NCBI RefSeq assembly: GCF_016918765.2
Contig: NZ_CP092104.1
Location: forward strand, 558,001-622,000
DNA: 64,000 nucleotides
Direction of reading: 5' to 3'
Source: Flagellatimonas centrodinii
GTDB lineage: Bacteria > Pseudomonadota > Gammaproteobacteria > Nevskiales > Nevskiaceae
Shown here: positions 44,037 to 53,113 of the stretch, one piece after another
Layout: the number at the start of each line of letters is the position of its first letter
How positions within the stretch are numbered: position 1 is the first letter of the stretch
The notes under the pieces: generated by a model
What the model saw: only the letters and a program-made list of their open reading frames with translations
What the model was told of the DNA's origin: nothing
The model's database searches: none
Made by a program: the position numbers and the translations under genes

Positions 44037-46805
44037 TTGGCAAGACGAGACAAACCCGCCGGCTTCATTGAAACAAAGCTCAACGCGCCGCCGGTCGGTG
44101 AGCGCTTTATCAGCCGCAAGCCGCTGTTCCGGGACTTCCTGTCGAATACCGACCGGAATGTCCTCAGCGTGGTCGCTGCTGCCGGCTCGGGAAAATCGAC
44201 CCTGCTGTCCGAGCTTCACCAGTCGTTTCTGGCCGAAGGTGTTCGCAGTTGCTGGATCAGCCTCGACGCTGAGGATGACAGCCCTGCGAGCTTCACGAAC
44301 TACCTGATTGCCGCGCTGGGTTCGCTCAACACGACCGAGTCGCCTGACACCATCAAGCTGCCGCGCGCCAACCCGGCGCGGGATTTCGAGCCCCTGTTCA
44401 ACGACATCGTTGCGCTGATGTCCTCGCTGCAGCAACCGGTCGCGCTGTTTCTCGATGATCTGCAGCACCTGCGCGACGAACAGCTTCAGCGATTCCTCAA
44501 CAAGCTGTTGGTTCGGCTGCCGCCCTGCGTGAAAGTGGCGTTTGCGAGCCGGGAGGTGCCATTGCTCGATCTGGCACGCCTACGGGTGGCAGGTCGGTTA
44601 CTCGAAGTCCGGCAGTCCGATCTCAGTTTCAACGCCGCCGACGCGCGTACCTTTCTCGCACGCGCGCACGATCTGGAGCTGGACGAACAGGATCTTGATG
44701 CCCTGATCGCCACCACCGAAGGCTGGCCAACCGGTTTGCAACTGGCGGCGCTGGCCCTTCGACGCCACCGTGGCCCGGCGCGGGACCTGATCGAACGCTT
44801 CTCGGGGCGCGATACCGACCTCACGGACTACCTCATGGAAGCCGTTCTCAATGGACAGCCCGAGAGTGTGCGCCGCTTCCTGCTGAAAACCTCGCCGCTA
44901 AGCCGGATGTCGCCGGAGCTTTGCCATGCGGCATCGGGAGATCCCGCCAGCGGAGAGATGCTCGCGCACCTGTCGCGGGCCAACCTGTTTGTCCTGTCGC
45001 TCGACCGACAGGGCAACTGGTATCGGTATCACCATCTGTTTTCCGATTTTCTCCGCCACGCGCTGCGTCGGTCCAACCCCGAGGACTACCGCCAGGTCTG
45101 TGCCAACGCCGCCGCATGGTGCGAACGCAACGGCCACATGACCGAGGCGATCCAGTACGCCCTGGACGGGCAGCATTTCGACCGGGCCTGCGAAATGATC
45201 GCCGCGCATGCACCGGCGCTTTCACAGGCCCACGGCGATCACTACACCGTGCTGGAGTGGATGCGGCGACTGCCCACAACGTTCCATCAACGCCGTCCGG
45301 AAATCCTGCTCAGTCACGCCTGGTCGCGCGCCTTTTCCCGGGACGCCGCCCTGTCCCAGGGACTCTGCGAACAGGTCAACACGCTGCTGGATCAGGGTGC
45401 ACCGGACTGGCGACTGGACCCGGCCGGTCAAACCTACTGCCGACTGCTGTCGATGGTGATTCAGGTGATGGCCAAGGGCACTGCCGACTCGGTTGACGAA
45501 TCCCTGAGGCTGGGGCTGGAACTGCGGACGCGTCTGGATGACCAGCAACCGTTCCTCGCAGCGTCCGTGTGCAACACCATCAGCTACTGCCACCTGACCC
45601 GGCGCGAGCTTGAACTCAGCGGTCGTGCGGCCGAGGATGCCGCACGCTTCGGACAGCTCGCCGGCATGTACTACGCCACGGTCTGGGCAGATTTTCTCCA
45701 CGGGCTGGTCGACATCGAGCGCGGCAATCTGGGCGCGGCGGAGCACCATGCGCGGCGTGCCAACGCCGGTACCCATGCCGACGGCGAAGGCGTCCGCAAT
45801 TACACCGTCAGTCTCGCCTCGTTGCTGAGCGCGGAGATCGCGATCCAGCGCTGCGACTTCGCCCGGGCCAATGAACATGTCAGCCATGCACGGACGTTCA
45901 GTGCGCTTTTTGGCCCGCTGCAGCCCCTGCTGCTGGCAATTCGCAGCGAAGCCCGGGTGACGGCATGGAAGGGCGACATCGAGCGATCGCGCCGGATTCT
46001 GACAGAGGGGCAGGACATGGCCCTCGGAACCCATCAGGAGCGTCTGTTCGTCAACCTGGTGGTCGAGGAAGCCGAGCTCTTGCTGGATCAGGGCGACGCC
46101 GAGGCAGCCGCCATGATTACCGCGCGCGCGCGCCTTCTGGATACCGACAACACGCTGTCTGGGCCTCATCTGCACCAGGGCGAACGTGAGGCGCTGGGGT
46201 TGTTGCGTATTCGCCTCGACCTGGCCGATGGCCGGATCGACAGCGCGCTGCGGCAGATTGCCCGCATGCTCCATGGCCTCGACAGCGCACAGCGGGTGAG
46301 CCTGGCGCAGAGCCTTCGCGCCCTGAAGGCGGTCGCCTTGTGGAAGTCGCAGCGCAACAACGACGCATTGCGGGAACTCGACCGCGCGCTGGCGACCGCT
46401 GCGGCGGACCAGCATGCGCTACCGCTGACTCGCGCAGGACCGGCGCTGCTGCCGATACTGAATGCCATTGGCGAACGCCGCCCGGACACGCCCTTGACCG
46501 GCGACATGGTGGCGCGCCGAGACCTTGAATCGCTGCTGGTGGCCACGCTCTCCGGTGATCGGGCACCCGCGCGGACGACCCATTCCGAGGCCAAGGACGA
46601 CATACTGGTGCTGGAGCCGCTGACATCGCGGGAGGCCGAGCTGCTGCGATTGGTCGAAGCCGGTCTGGCCAATCGTCAGCTCGCCGATGCCCTCCTGATC
46701 TCCGAGGGCACGGTGAAATGGCATCTGCACAATATTTTCAGCAAGATCGGCGTCCGCAACCGAACAGCGGCAGCAAGCCGGGCGCGTGAACTGAAACTGA
46801 TGTAA
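44037..46805 (+). CDS. MalT-type ATP-dependent LuxR-family regulator
   Basis: 922 residues. N-terminal STAND ATPase with Walker A A-A-G-S-G-K-S-T (about 48-55) and L-F-L-D-D-L-Q Walker B; a winged helix and a long TPR-like helical array; and a C-terminal LuxR helix-turn-helix (L-T-S-R-E-A-E-L-L, I-S-E-G-T-V-K-W-H-L). I use TTG at 44037, with GAGGAG five bases upstream. Such regulators bind an inducer through the TPR array and activate nearby operons, here probably the divergent StyC/DUF1329/DUF1302/aldh operon. Confidence 0.9.
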   Translation: MARRDKPAGFIETKLNAPPVGERFISRKPLFRDFLSNTDRNVLSVVAAAGSGKSTLLSELHQSFLAEGVRSCWISLDAEDDSPASFTNYLIAALGSLNTTESPDTIKLPRANPARDFEPLFNDIVALMSSLQQPVALFLDDLQHLRDEQLQRFLNKLLVRLPPCVKVAFASREVPLLDLARLRVAGRLLEVRQSDLSFNAADARTFLARAHDLELDEQDLDALIATTEGWPTGLQLAALALRRHRGPARDLIERFSGRDTDLTDYLMEAVLNGQPESVRRFLLKTSPLSRMSPELCHAASGDPASGEMLAHLSRANLFVLSLDRQGNWYRYHHLFSDFLRHALRRSNPEDYRQVCANAAAWCERNGHMTEAIQYALDGQHFDRACEMIAAHAPALSQAHGDHYTVLEWMRRLPTTFHQRRPEILLSHAWSRAFSRDAALSQGLCEQVNTLLDQGAPDWRLDPAGQTYCRLLSMVIQVMAKGTADSVDESLRLGLELRTRLDDQQPFLAASVCNTISYCHLTRRELELSGRAAEDAARFGQLAGMYYATVWADFLHGLVDIERGNLGAAEHHARRANAGTHADGEGVRNYTVSLASLLSAEIAIQRCDFARANEHVSHARTFSALFGPLQPLLLAIRSEARVTAWKGDIERSRRILTEGQDMALGTHQERLFVNLVVEEAELLLDQGDAEAAAMITARARLLDTDNTLSGPHLHQGEREALGLLRIRLDLADGRIDSALRQIARMLHGLDSAQRVSLAQSLRALKAVALWKSQRNNDALRELDRALATAAADQHALPLTRAGPALLPILNAIGERRPDTPLTGDMVARRDLESLLVATLSGDRAPARTTHSEAKDDILVLEPLTSREAELLRLVEAGLANRQLADALLISEGTVKWHLHNIFSKIGVRNRTAAASRARELKLM

Positions 46806-47103
46806 CCGACCCCATCCGCAGCCCGCCGGAAGTTAGGGGCGACGGTGTCTCCTCGGCCAGACACTGTCGGCATGGTTTCCTCTGTCACTCCGATTCGCAG
46901 CACATGGGCTCGCACCGCAGCGACGTGCCGTGTCGGGCACGCCGTTGTTGACGCCCGCGGTGACAGACGGATCCTCCTTGCCGTGCATCTCGGCGTGCTG
47001 ACGCGCCGCGACCCGCGTCGACTGCGCGGCCTTTCTGTTCAATCGGCAGGTCGCCACTTTGCGCTGACATGCCTTGGCCACGGTCCATCTGTCCGGAGAC
47101 ATC
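46806..47103. other. Intergenic region between the malT-type and ferredoxin genes
   Basis: 298 bases without a convincing gene. It holds the hairpin at 46840-46869 and a smaller inverted repeat CGTGCC/GGCACG at 46924-46941. The only open frames have no supporting features. I found no good sigma-70 or sigma-54 promoter for the ferredoxin gene; GGAG at its 3' end is that gene's Shine-Dalgarno. Confidence 0.5.
46840..46869 (+). terminator. Possible hairpin terminator after the malT-type gene
   Basis: CGACGGTGTCT (46840-46850) and AGACACTGTCG (46859-46869) form an 11-bp stem with one mismatch and an 8-base loop, 35 bases after the regulator stop. There is no T-run, so termination is only a possibility; a protein-binding site is another. 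Confidence 0.35.
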
Positions 47104-47460
47104 ATGCCGTCAAGTAGCAGCGACACGCCCCCAAGCCACCTGGTTTCCTTTTGCTATGTCGACAGCGACGGCGTTTCACACCCGGTCGAAGGCCGCGTCG
47201 GCGAGACCCTGATGTCGGTTGCGACCCAGCACCTGATTGCCGGCATTGGGGGCGATTGCGGCGGCTGTTGTGCCTGTGGGACCTGTCAGGTCCGCATCAC
47301 CGGGGTCGATCTTGGCGGGCTTCCACCGGCAACGGCATCCGAGCAGGACCTGCTGGCCTTCGCCAGCGACACGATCACACCCTCCACCCGCCTGGGATGT
47401 CAGGTGGTACTCGGTCCGCTACTCGCCGGTGCGGTGGTGCAGGTCGATACGTCCGGTTGA
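47104..47460 (+). CDS. Adrenodoxin-type [2Fe-2S] ferredoxin
   Basis: 118 residues. Cluster ligands follow C-x5-C-x2-C-x37-C (Cys52, Cys58, Cys61, Cys99), the vertebrate adrenodoxin/putidaredoxin spacing, with the usual R-L-G-C-Q at the last ligand. Such ferredoxins pass electrons to cytochromes P450 or other oxygenases; no reductase or P450 gene is in the window. ATG 47104 has GGAG six bases upstream. Two additional cysteines (55, 56) lie in the loop. Convergent with the PF10118 gene. Confidence 0.88.
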   Translation: MPSSSSDTPPSHLVSFCYVDSDGVSHPVEGRVGETLMSVATQHLIAGIGGDCGGCCACGTCQVRITGVDLGGLPPATASEQDLLAFASDTITPSTRLGCQVVLGPLLAGAVVQVDTSG

Positions 47461-47492
47461 TGCCGTGATGGCAATGCCGTCCGCGTCCCGCA

Positions 47493-48392
47493 TCAGTCCT
47501 GCAGCTGCATGATCTCCGCCATCTTGTTGCGGTCGATCTCGAGTACGTCCCCACCCCGGCGCTGGTAGCGGCGCCAGGCGATCTGGATCGGGTTCTGTCG
47601 CTGGGTGACCAGCGGGTGCCGCCGGGGGTGGTAGCGCCGGCTGAAGACCGGCAGCGCTGCCCGCACGAACCGCAGCAGCATGAGCACGCAGAACCCCGTC
47701 TTCCACAGCCCCCTGAACGGGTTGCGGAACCAGCCTTCCACCTTCGCCATGTGGACATACGCCTTCAAGGTCTCGCCGGCAATGTGCAACAGGGCCGTGA
47801 GCACGGTCCACTTGCGATAGAGCTCGTGGCGGCCATAGAGATGCTGGTAGACCTCGAACGCCACCGCTCCATGTTCGACCTCTTCGACCTGATGCCAGAC
47901 CCATAAGGCCTTGATGGTCGGGTCGGCATCTTCAAACCAGCGAGCGTGATTGTCGAGCACGATCATGCCACCGAGAAAGGTGAAGGTCTCATAGCCGGCG
48001 GAGAAGCCCACCATCTGCTTCAGCGAATCCGTCTTCGCCCGTGCCGAAAAGTAATCACGCGCATCGGCCTCGAATCGCGCTACACCCGGATACTGGGTGG
48101 CCAGGAACTGGTTGTAGGCAATGAAGTTTTTCGCGTGGTGTGCTTCCTGGCCACTGATGGCGGCCATATCGCGGCGCAAGGCCGGCGACTCGATCTCCGT
48201 CTTCGCCTTGGTCATGGTGCGCACCAGGTAGCGCTCGAAGTAGGGCACATGAATCCCCAGCGCATTGACGAACATGGAAAACTCCGGACAGGTCCGGCTC
48301 CACAGTCGACTGGACGCGGTCAGCTTTGCCACATCGAATTGCAACGGGCGGACGGGGAACCCGTCCATCGGATGGTTGAGATCATCTGCCAC
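47493..48392 (-). CDS. PF10118 predicted metal-dependent hydrolase
   Basis: About 299 residues of the COG3687/PF10118 family: His/Glu clusters Q-E-A-H-H-A-K-N-F and V-E-E-V-E-H-G-A-V-A-F-E are likely metal ligands in a helical, ferritin-like arrangement, possibly diiron. Function in the family is not established; it is common in bacteria that degrade lipids or hydrocarbons. I prefer the GTG at 48392, seven bases after AGGAG, over the GTG at 48398, which is only one base from it. Confidence 0.82.
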   Translation of the reverse strand: MADDLNHPMDGFPVRPLQFDVAKLTASSRLWSRTCPEFSMFVNALGIHVPYFERYLVRTMTKAKTEIESPALRRDMAAISGQEAHHAKNFIAYNQFLATQYPGVARFEADARDYFSARAKTDSLKQMVGFSAGYETFTFLGGMIVLDNHARWFEDADPTIKALWVWHQVEEVEHGAVAFEVYQHLYGRHELYRKWTVLTALLHIAGETLKAYVHMAKVEGWFRNPFRGLWKTGFCVLMLLRFVRAALPVFSRRYHPRRHPLVTQRQNPIQIAWRRYQRRGGDVLEIDRNKMAEIMQLQD

Positions 48393-48473
48393 GGCCACTC
48401 TCCTGCGAAGCGTTGCAGGAGTATCAGATGCTCGCCAACGACGGACCCCTATCTTTGGATGTGGTGCGCCGCA

Positions 48474-50195
48474 CTATCCTCCCGACACAAAGGCCCGGTA
48501 TGACGCTGGCGGCGCGCATCCATCACTCATCTGCGTGTGGCTCAGCCAGTGCCAGTCCCGACGGTGAGCGGTCCCCAGCGCGGGCGCAGACGCCAGATCG
48601 AAGCACGGCAGGTCCGGCCCGTCGGGAACCAACAGGAATCGCTGCGGCGATGCCGCCATCCACTGCCAGGCGCGCCGCGCCTGAGCTTCGCGCGACGTGT
48701 TGTAGCCAAAATGTGTGACCCGCCCTGGCCAGAACAGCAGGATCTGTTCTTTCGGCTCGATCAATCCGAGTTCAGCACCGGCAGGCAGAACGGCCTGAGC
48801 CGCTGCCATCACCCGCGCCGGTGTTCTCAGTGGCTCGATCAACGGATAGCCGGCGACCGCTACGATGACCCAACTTGCGGCAAGCGCCGTCAGCCATCGC
48901 GGGATGGACGGCCAGTGCCACAGTCCGGCCAGCGTGATCGCCCAGGTCGCCGCCAAGATCAACATCAGGTAACCGAGAACCGTGATGTCCCGTGGCCGCA
49001 CCGGATAGCCGCTCAGGGCCGACATCACCCTCGGATGATGCAACAGTGCCGCGACGCCGACCGCCAACAGCACCAGGGCAATGCATCCTGCAAGGGCGCG
49101 AAAAAGGACCCGAAGCCAGGCGGGTTCGGCATCCAGCGCCACCACGCGCGCGGCCATCAGGCTGAGCATCGGCAAGGCCGGCAGTACATAGACGCCACGC
49201 TTGCCCGGGCTGAAACTGAAAAACAACACCACCATTGCGATCCAAACCGCCATCACGACCATCGCCGGCTCACGCTGGAGGACCCGCCACAGACGGCGGC
49301 CATTGACGAGCAACAGCAGTGGCAGTGGGAACCACAGCACCGGAATCACGGCGGTCAGGAAATAGTGCCAAGGCTTTACGTGCATCCAGGGATCCACATA
49401 CCGCTCGGCGGTCTGCTTCAGCAGGATATTGTCGCGGTAGGCGTGCAGCAGCGGGTCGCCGCTGGCATCGACGGCCCACCACATCGGCAACAGCCACAGT
49501 GCGATTACCAACAGCATGACAACGGGACCCGCCAGCGCCAGCGGCTGAAGCGCCTTGCGTGGCATCGTATGGCCACGAAACGCCAGCCACGCCAGCGGCA
49601 GCAACGCCAGGGCGGGCAGAAAGCCGACTCCCTTGGTGATGACCCCGGCTCCCATCGCCGCCCAGGCGAGTGCGTACCACCCCCACGCCGGACCGAGCAG
49701 GCAGTGCCGCAGCAGGCCGTACATACTCAAGGTGATCCAAGCGCAGACCATGGCATCGATCTGCGCATTTTTTGCCTGGATGAGGAACTGTGGCGCCACC
49801 ATGAGCAGGACTGCAGCCTTCCGACCGACCCTTGGCGACCACAGTCGTGCCCCCAAATCCATCACCAGCACGAGGGTCAGGAGCCCGCTCAATGCGTTCG
49901 GGATCAGGAACGCCAGGCGCAGATCACCGATGGCGCTATACACCGCGGCGATCGACCACATGAACACCGGCGGCTTGTCCGGATACGGCTCGCCTCCACG
50001 CATGGGGATCAGCCACTGACCCGTATCGACCATCTCACGTGCCACCTGGGCGAACCGCGGTTCGTCGGCCGGCCACGGCGAGCGCTGCCCGATGCCAACG
50101 GCCAACAGCACCACCGCAAGCAGAAGCAGATAGCGCGTGGCGGGTGCTCGCCACAGGGTTTCTGACTGCACGGGCGTCACGATTTCACGCTGCAT
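48474..50195 (-). CDS. ArnT-like GT39-family glycosyltransferase
   Basis: 573 residues with about a dozen membrane helices in the first 430 and a small C-terminal exported domain. The N-terminal loop has the acceptor/metal motif D-E-P-R-F-A-Q-V-A-R-E-M and P-Y-P-D-K-P-P, hallmarks of ArnT/PMT glycosyltransferases that transfer sugars from polyprenyl phosphate to lipid A or other periplasmic acceptors. The start at 50195 overlaps the TVP38 gene by 19 bases. Last gene in an operon with GT2, which would make the polyprenyl-linked donor. Confidence 0.88.
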   Translation of the reverse strand: MQREIVTPVQSETLWRAPATRYLLLLAVVLLAVGIGQRSPWPADEPRFAQVAREMVDTGQWLIPMRGGEPYPDKPPVFMWSIAAVYSAIGDLRLAFLIPNALSGLLTLVLVMDLGARLWSPRVGRKAAVLLMVAPQFLIQAKNAQIDAMVCAWITLSMYGLLRHCLLGPAWGWYALAWAAMGAGVITKGVGFLPALALLPLAWLAFRGHTMPRKALQPLALAGPVVMLLVIALWLLPMWWAVDASGDPLLHAYRDNILLKQTAERYVDPWMHVKPWHYFLTAVIPVLWFPLPLLLLVNGRRLWRVLQREPAMVVMAVWIAMVVLFFSFSPGKRGVYVLPALPMLSLMAARVVALDAEPAWLRVLFRALAGCIALVLLAVGVAALLHHPRVMSALSGYPVRPRDITVLGYLMLILAATWAITLAGLWHWPSIPRWLTALAASWVIVAVAGYPLIEPLRTPARVMAAAQAVLPAGAELGLIEPKEQILLFWPGRVTHFGYNTSREAQARRAWQWMAASPQRFLLVPDGPDLPCFDLASAPALGTAHRRDWHWLSHTQMSDGCAPPASYRAFVSGG

Positions 50196-50830
50196 TCGTT
50201 GTGCCCGCCCCGGCGCAGCAGCAGACTTCCCAGCACCGTCGCTACCACCATCAGTGCCACCGCCAACCACAGCTGCAACAGGTCAGTCATCGCCATACCA
50301 GAGCCGATGAGGGCGAAGATCAACATCTGCGGCAGATAGCCGAGACCACTGCCAATGACGAAACTGCGCAGCGGCACACCGATGGCCCCGGCCGCCCAGT
50401 TGGTCAGCAGATTGCTGCCGACGGGGAGCAAACGGATGGTCAGCACACTCAGCATCGGTCGCGCCCGCATGGATGCCACCAAGGCACGACTGCGCGGGCC
50501 GGGTGGACTGAGGTGCATGCGAGCACAGTGCCGCGCCACGACAAATACCAGGATGGCCCCACACAACGCCGCCGAGGTCGAAAGAAGCGTCCCGGCAAGC
50601 GGGCCGAAAACGAACCCAAACAGGGCGGCGACCGCCTGCCGGGGCCCGCCGACCGCAGTGAAGCCGGCTGCCAGCGATACCAAGGCCGGCAGAAATAGCG
50701 GCCCGGTTCGCACCACCCACTCGCCGAGCGAGTCACGGTCCGGCAAAGCGATGACACCCCCCTGCACCGCATACCCCCCCGCCAGGACCACGGCTGCCAG
50801 CCCGAGTCCACGCCATACCCGCGTATTCAT
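50177..50830 (-). CDS. TVP38/TMEM64 (DedA-like) membrane protein
   Basis: 217 residues with about five hydrophobic segments, including the VTT-domain pattern F-G-F-V-F-G-P-L-A-G-T and a R-L-L-P-V-G-S-N-L-L-T-N loop. DedA/VTT proteins move lipids or polyprenyl phosphates across the inner membrane, which would suit carrier recycling next to polyprenyl-linked glycosyltransferases. The ATG overlaps the GT2 stop (ATGA). Confidence 0.87.
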   Translation of the reverse strand: MNTRVWRGLGLAAVVLAGGYAVQGGVIALPDRDSLGEWVVRTGPLFLPALVSLAAGFTAVGGPRQAVAALFGFVFGPLAGTLLSTSAALCGAILVFVVARHCARMHLSPPGPRSRALVASMRARPMLSVLTIRLLPVGSNLLTNWAAGAIGVPLRSFVIGSGLGYLPQMLIFALIGSGMAMTDLLQLWLAVALMVVATVLGSLLLRRGGHNECSVKS

Positions 50831-51624
50831 GCAGCGCTGTCGGTCAGCGCCGTGCGTTCGATCCGAACCTGGCGACTGCGGCGCTGCAGCCACATCACCC
50901 CCAGCAGGTCGACCACGCCGGCCCATGCGCGATTCCACGCGGAATATTTGGACTGTCCCTGTAACCTTGGCCGATGCCGAACCGGTACCACCGTCACGGA
51001 ACCGCCCCGCGCCTGCACCAAGGCTGGGAGAAAACGATGCATGTGGTCGAAGTACGGCAGCGCGAGGTAGGTCGCCCTCGGCAGCAGCTTCAGCCCGCAG
51101 CCGGTATCCGGTACGCCATCGTGCAGCAACGCACCACGAATCCGGTTGGCAATCCGTGACTGCAGGCGCTTCCAGGTGGAGTCATGTCGATGGACACGAT
51201 GTCCCGCGATGCAGAAATCCTCCTCAAACTGACGTTGGGCCGCTTCGATCAGACCGGGGATATCCGCGGGGTCGTTCTGTCCATCGCCATCGATCGTCAC
51301 CAGGTAACGACCGCGGGAATGGCGCGCCGCGGTCATCAGAGCCGTGCTCTGCCCCGCGGCCCGATCGTGTCGAAGCACCTGCAGCGGGCAGCCGATGCGA
51401 GCGCCTGTGCCAAGTGCGCAGCCATAGGTCTCGTCGGTACTGGCGTCGTCGACCAGGACGACTTCGTAGGCAAACCGCCCCGCCAGTGCAGCCCGGATTT
51501 CAGTCAGCAGGGGGCCCACATTCCCGGCCTCGTTCTGGGCCGGGATCAGCACTGAGATCAAGGGCAATGCGGGAGCTTGCAACCCGGTCGCGGGCGAATC
51601 GGTGAGGAGCGGAATCTGGGTCAT
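50827..51624 (-). CDS. GT2-family polyprenyl-phosphate glycosyltransferase (DPM/ArnC-like)
   Basis: 265 residues: GT-A fold with I-S-V-L-I-P-A-Q-N-E-A-G-N, V-L-V-D-D-A-S-T-D and I-D-G-D-G-Q-N-D-P (DxD metal site). This is the DPM1/ArnC-like group that links a sugar to polyprenyl phosphate; the usual C-terminal membrane pair is absent or weak. First gene of GT2-TVP38-ArnT-like operon, so likely to feed the membrane transferase. Confidence 0.9.
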   Translation of the reverse strand: MTQIPLLTDSPATGLQAPALPLISVLIPAQNEAGNVGPLLTEIRAALAGRFAYEVVLVDDASTDETYGCALGTGARIGCPLQVLRHDRAAGQSTALMTAARHSRGRYLVTIDGDGQNDPADIPGLIEAAQRQFEEDFCIAGHRVHRHDSTWKRLQSRIANRIRGALLHDGVPDTGCGLKLLPRATYLALPYFDHMHRFLPALVQARGGSVTVVPVRHRPRLQGQSKYSAWNRAWAGVVDLLGVMWLQRRSRQVRIERTALTDSAA

Positions 51625-51705
51625 GACGGACGGACCGGCGAGCGTGAGGGCGACAGCATCCGCGACCCCGGCTTTCCAGCAGCCGTCCCCCAGGTTAAAT
51701 CCCGT

Positions 51706-53109
51706 TCATGTCTCCCCACCCGTATCGTCGGCATCCCGAAGCTGATGGCGCTTCAGCTTGTACCAGAGGGTGCGCTCGCTGATCCCGAGCAGGGCTGCAG
51801 CCTGAGTCTTGTTGCGGTCGGTCTTGGCCAGCGCGGCGCGCAAATAGCGCTGCTCGGTTCGCGATACCGCCTGCTCAAGGTCAAAATCCACGATTGATGG
51901 ATCCGCAACCTCCGAAATCACCCGGGCAGGTGCGGCCGGCGCCAAACCGAAATGCGGGACCTCCAACAGTGTGGATGCTCCGGCAACAATGCGCGCACGC
52001 TCGCAGACGTTACGCAACTCGCGCACATTACCCGGCCAGGCATAGGCCTGAAGTTGGGCTTCTGCTCCGGCTGAAATCCGCAGCGGGGCCCGCGCGTCAT
52101 CGACAGACAGAAAATGGCGTACCAGCAGCGGGATATCCTCGGGTCGCTCGCGCAATGGCGGAAGTTGGATCCGGAACACGTCGAGCCGATAGAGCAAATC
52201 CGCACGCAGCCGCCCCTGCGCAACGGCCTCCGCGGGGTCGCGGTTGCTGGCCGCCACGATCCTAAGATCCAGCTTCCGGCTTTGGTTGGAGCCAAGACGT
52301 TCTACGGTCGATGCCTGCAGCACACGGAGCAATTTGGCTTGCAGCGCAGCTGGCATCTCGGTGATTTCGTCCAGAAATAGTGTGCCGCCACTGGACAGTT
52401 CGAACCGCCCCACCCGCTCGGCGACTGCCCCGGTAAAGGCACCGCGGACGTGACCAAACAGTTCGCTCTCGAGCATGTCAGCCGGAATGGCGGCACAGTT
52501 GATGGGAACAAAGAGTCGATCGCGCCGCTCCGAAGCGTCGTGCAAGGCCTGCGCGACCACTTCCTTGCCAGTGCCGGTCTCCCCGGTGAGGAGCACGCTG
52601 GCCGTGGTGGGTCCGACCTGCGCCACCGCTTTGCGAATCTCCTGCATGCTGGCACTCTCGCCGATCAACCCGAAGTGACCGGATGCCACGGCTTCTCGCA
52701 GAAAGCGGTTCTGTCGCAACAGCCAGCCTTGCTGCATGACCCGTGCGATGGCCAGCGCAAGCGCTTCCCGGTCAAATGGACGTTGAAGGAAGTCCAGCGC
52801 ACCGAGTCGCATCGCGGCGACCGCCGTGTCGATACTGCCGTGCGCCGAGATCATGATCAGGGGAACCGCGATCTGGCGCTCGCGCATGGCTTCCTGCAGC
52901 CCCAGACCGTCCAGGCGCGGCATACGCAGATCAGAGATCACCAGGTCGACGCTTTCCGATTCCAGAACGGTCAGCGCACTAACCCCATCGTCCGCGACCA
53001 CCACCGTGTGGCCCATGCGTTCCAGCATGATCTGCAGCACGCGCCGCATGCTGGGTTCGTCATCGACGACCAGTATGTGGAGCGCGGCAACCCCCAGGGC
53101 GTCGGACAC
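51706..53109 (-). CDS. NtrC-family sigma-54-dependent response regulator
   Basis: 467 residues from GTG 53109, four bases after the kinase stop. Receiver domain with D-D-E and phospho-Asp60; the usual Lys-Pro-Phe reads R-P-F at 110-112. AAA+ domain with Walker A G-E-T-G-T-G-K (176-182) and G-A-F-T-G-A, the sigma-54 contact loop. C-terminal Fis-type helix-turn-helix (T-Q-A-A-A-L-L-G-I-S-E-R-T-L). It activates sigma-54 promoters from distant sites; the palindrome and -24/-12 element at 56.4-56.6 kb are likely targets. Confidence 0.93.
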   Translation of the reverse strand: MSDALGVAALHILVVDDEPSMRRVLQIMLERMGHTVVVADDGVSALTVLESESVDLVISDLRMPRLDGLGLQEAMRERQIAVPLIMISAHGSIDTAVAAMRLGALDFLQRPFDREALALAIARVMQQGWLLRQNRFLREAVASGHFGLIGESASMQEIRKAVAQVGPTTASVLLTGETGTGKEVVAQALHDASERRDRLFVPINCAAIPADMLESELFGHVRGAFTGAVAERVGRFELSSGGTLFLDEITEMPAALQAKLLRVLQASTVERLGSNQSRKLDLRIVAASNRDPAEAVAQGRLRADLLYRLDVFRIQLPPLRERPEDIPLLVRHFLSVDDARAPLRISAGAEAQLQAYAWPGNVRELRNVCERARIVAGASTLLEVPHFGLAPAAPARVISEVADPSIVDFDLEQAVSRTEQRYLRAALAKTDRNKTQAAALLGISERTLWYKLKRHQLRDADDTGGET

Positions 53110-53113
53110 GATT

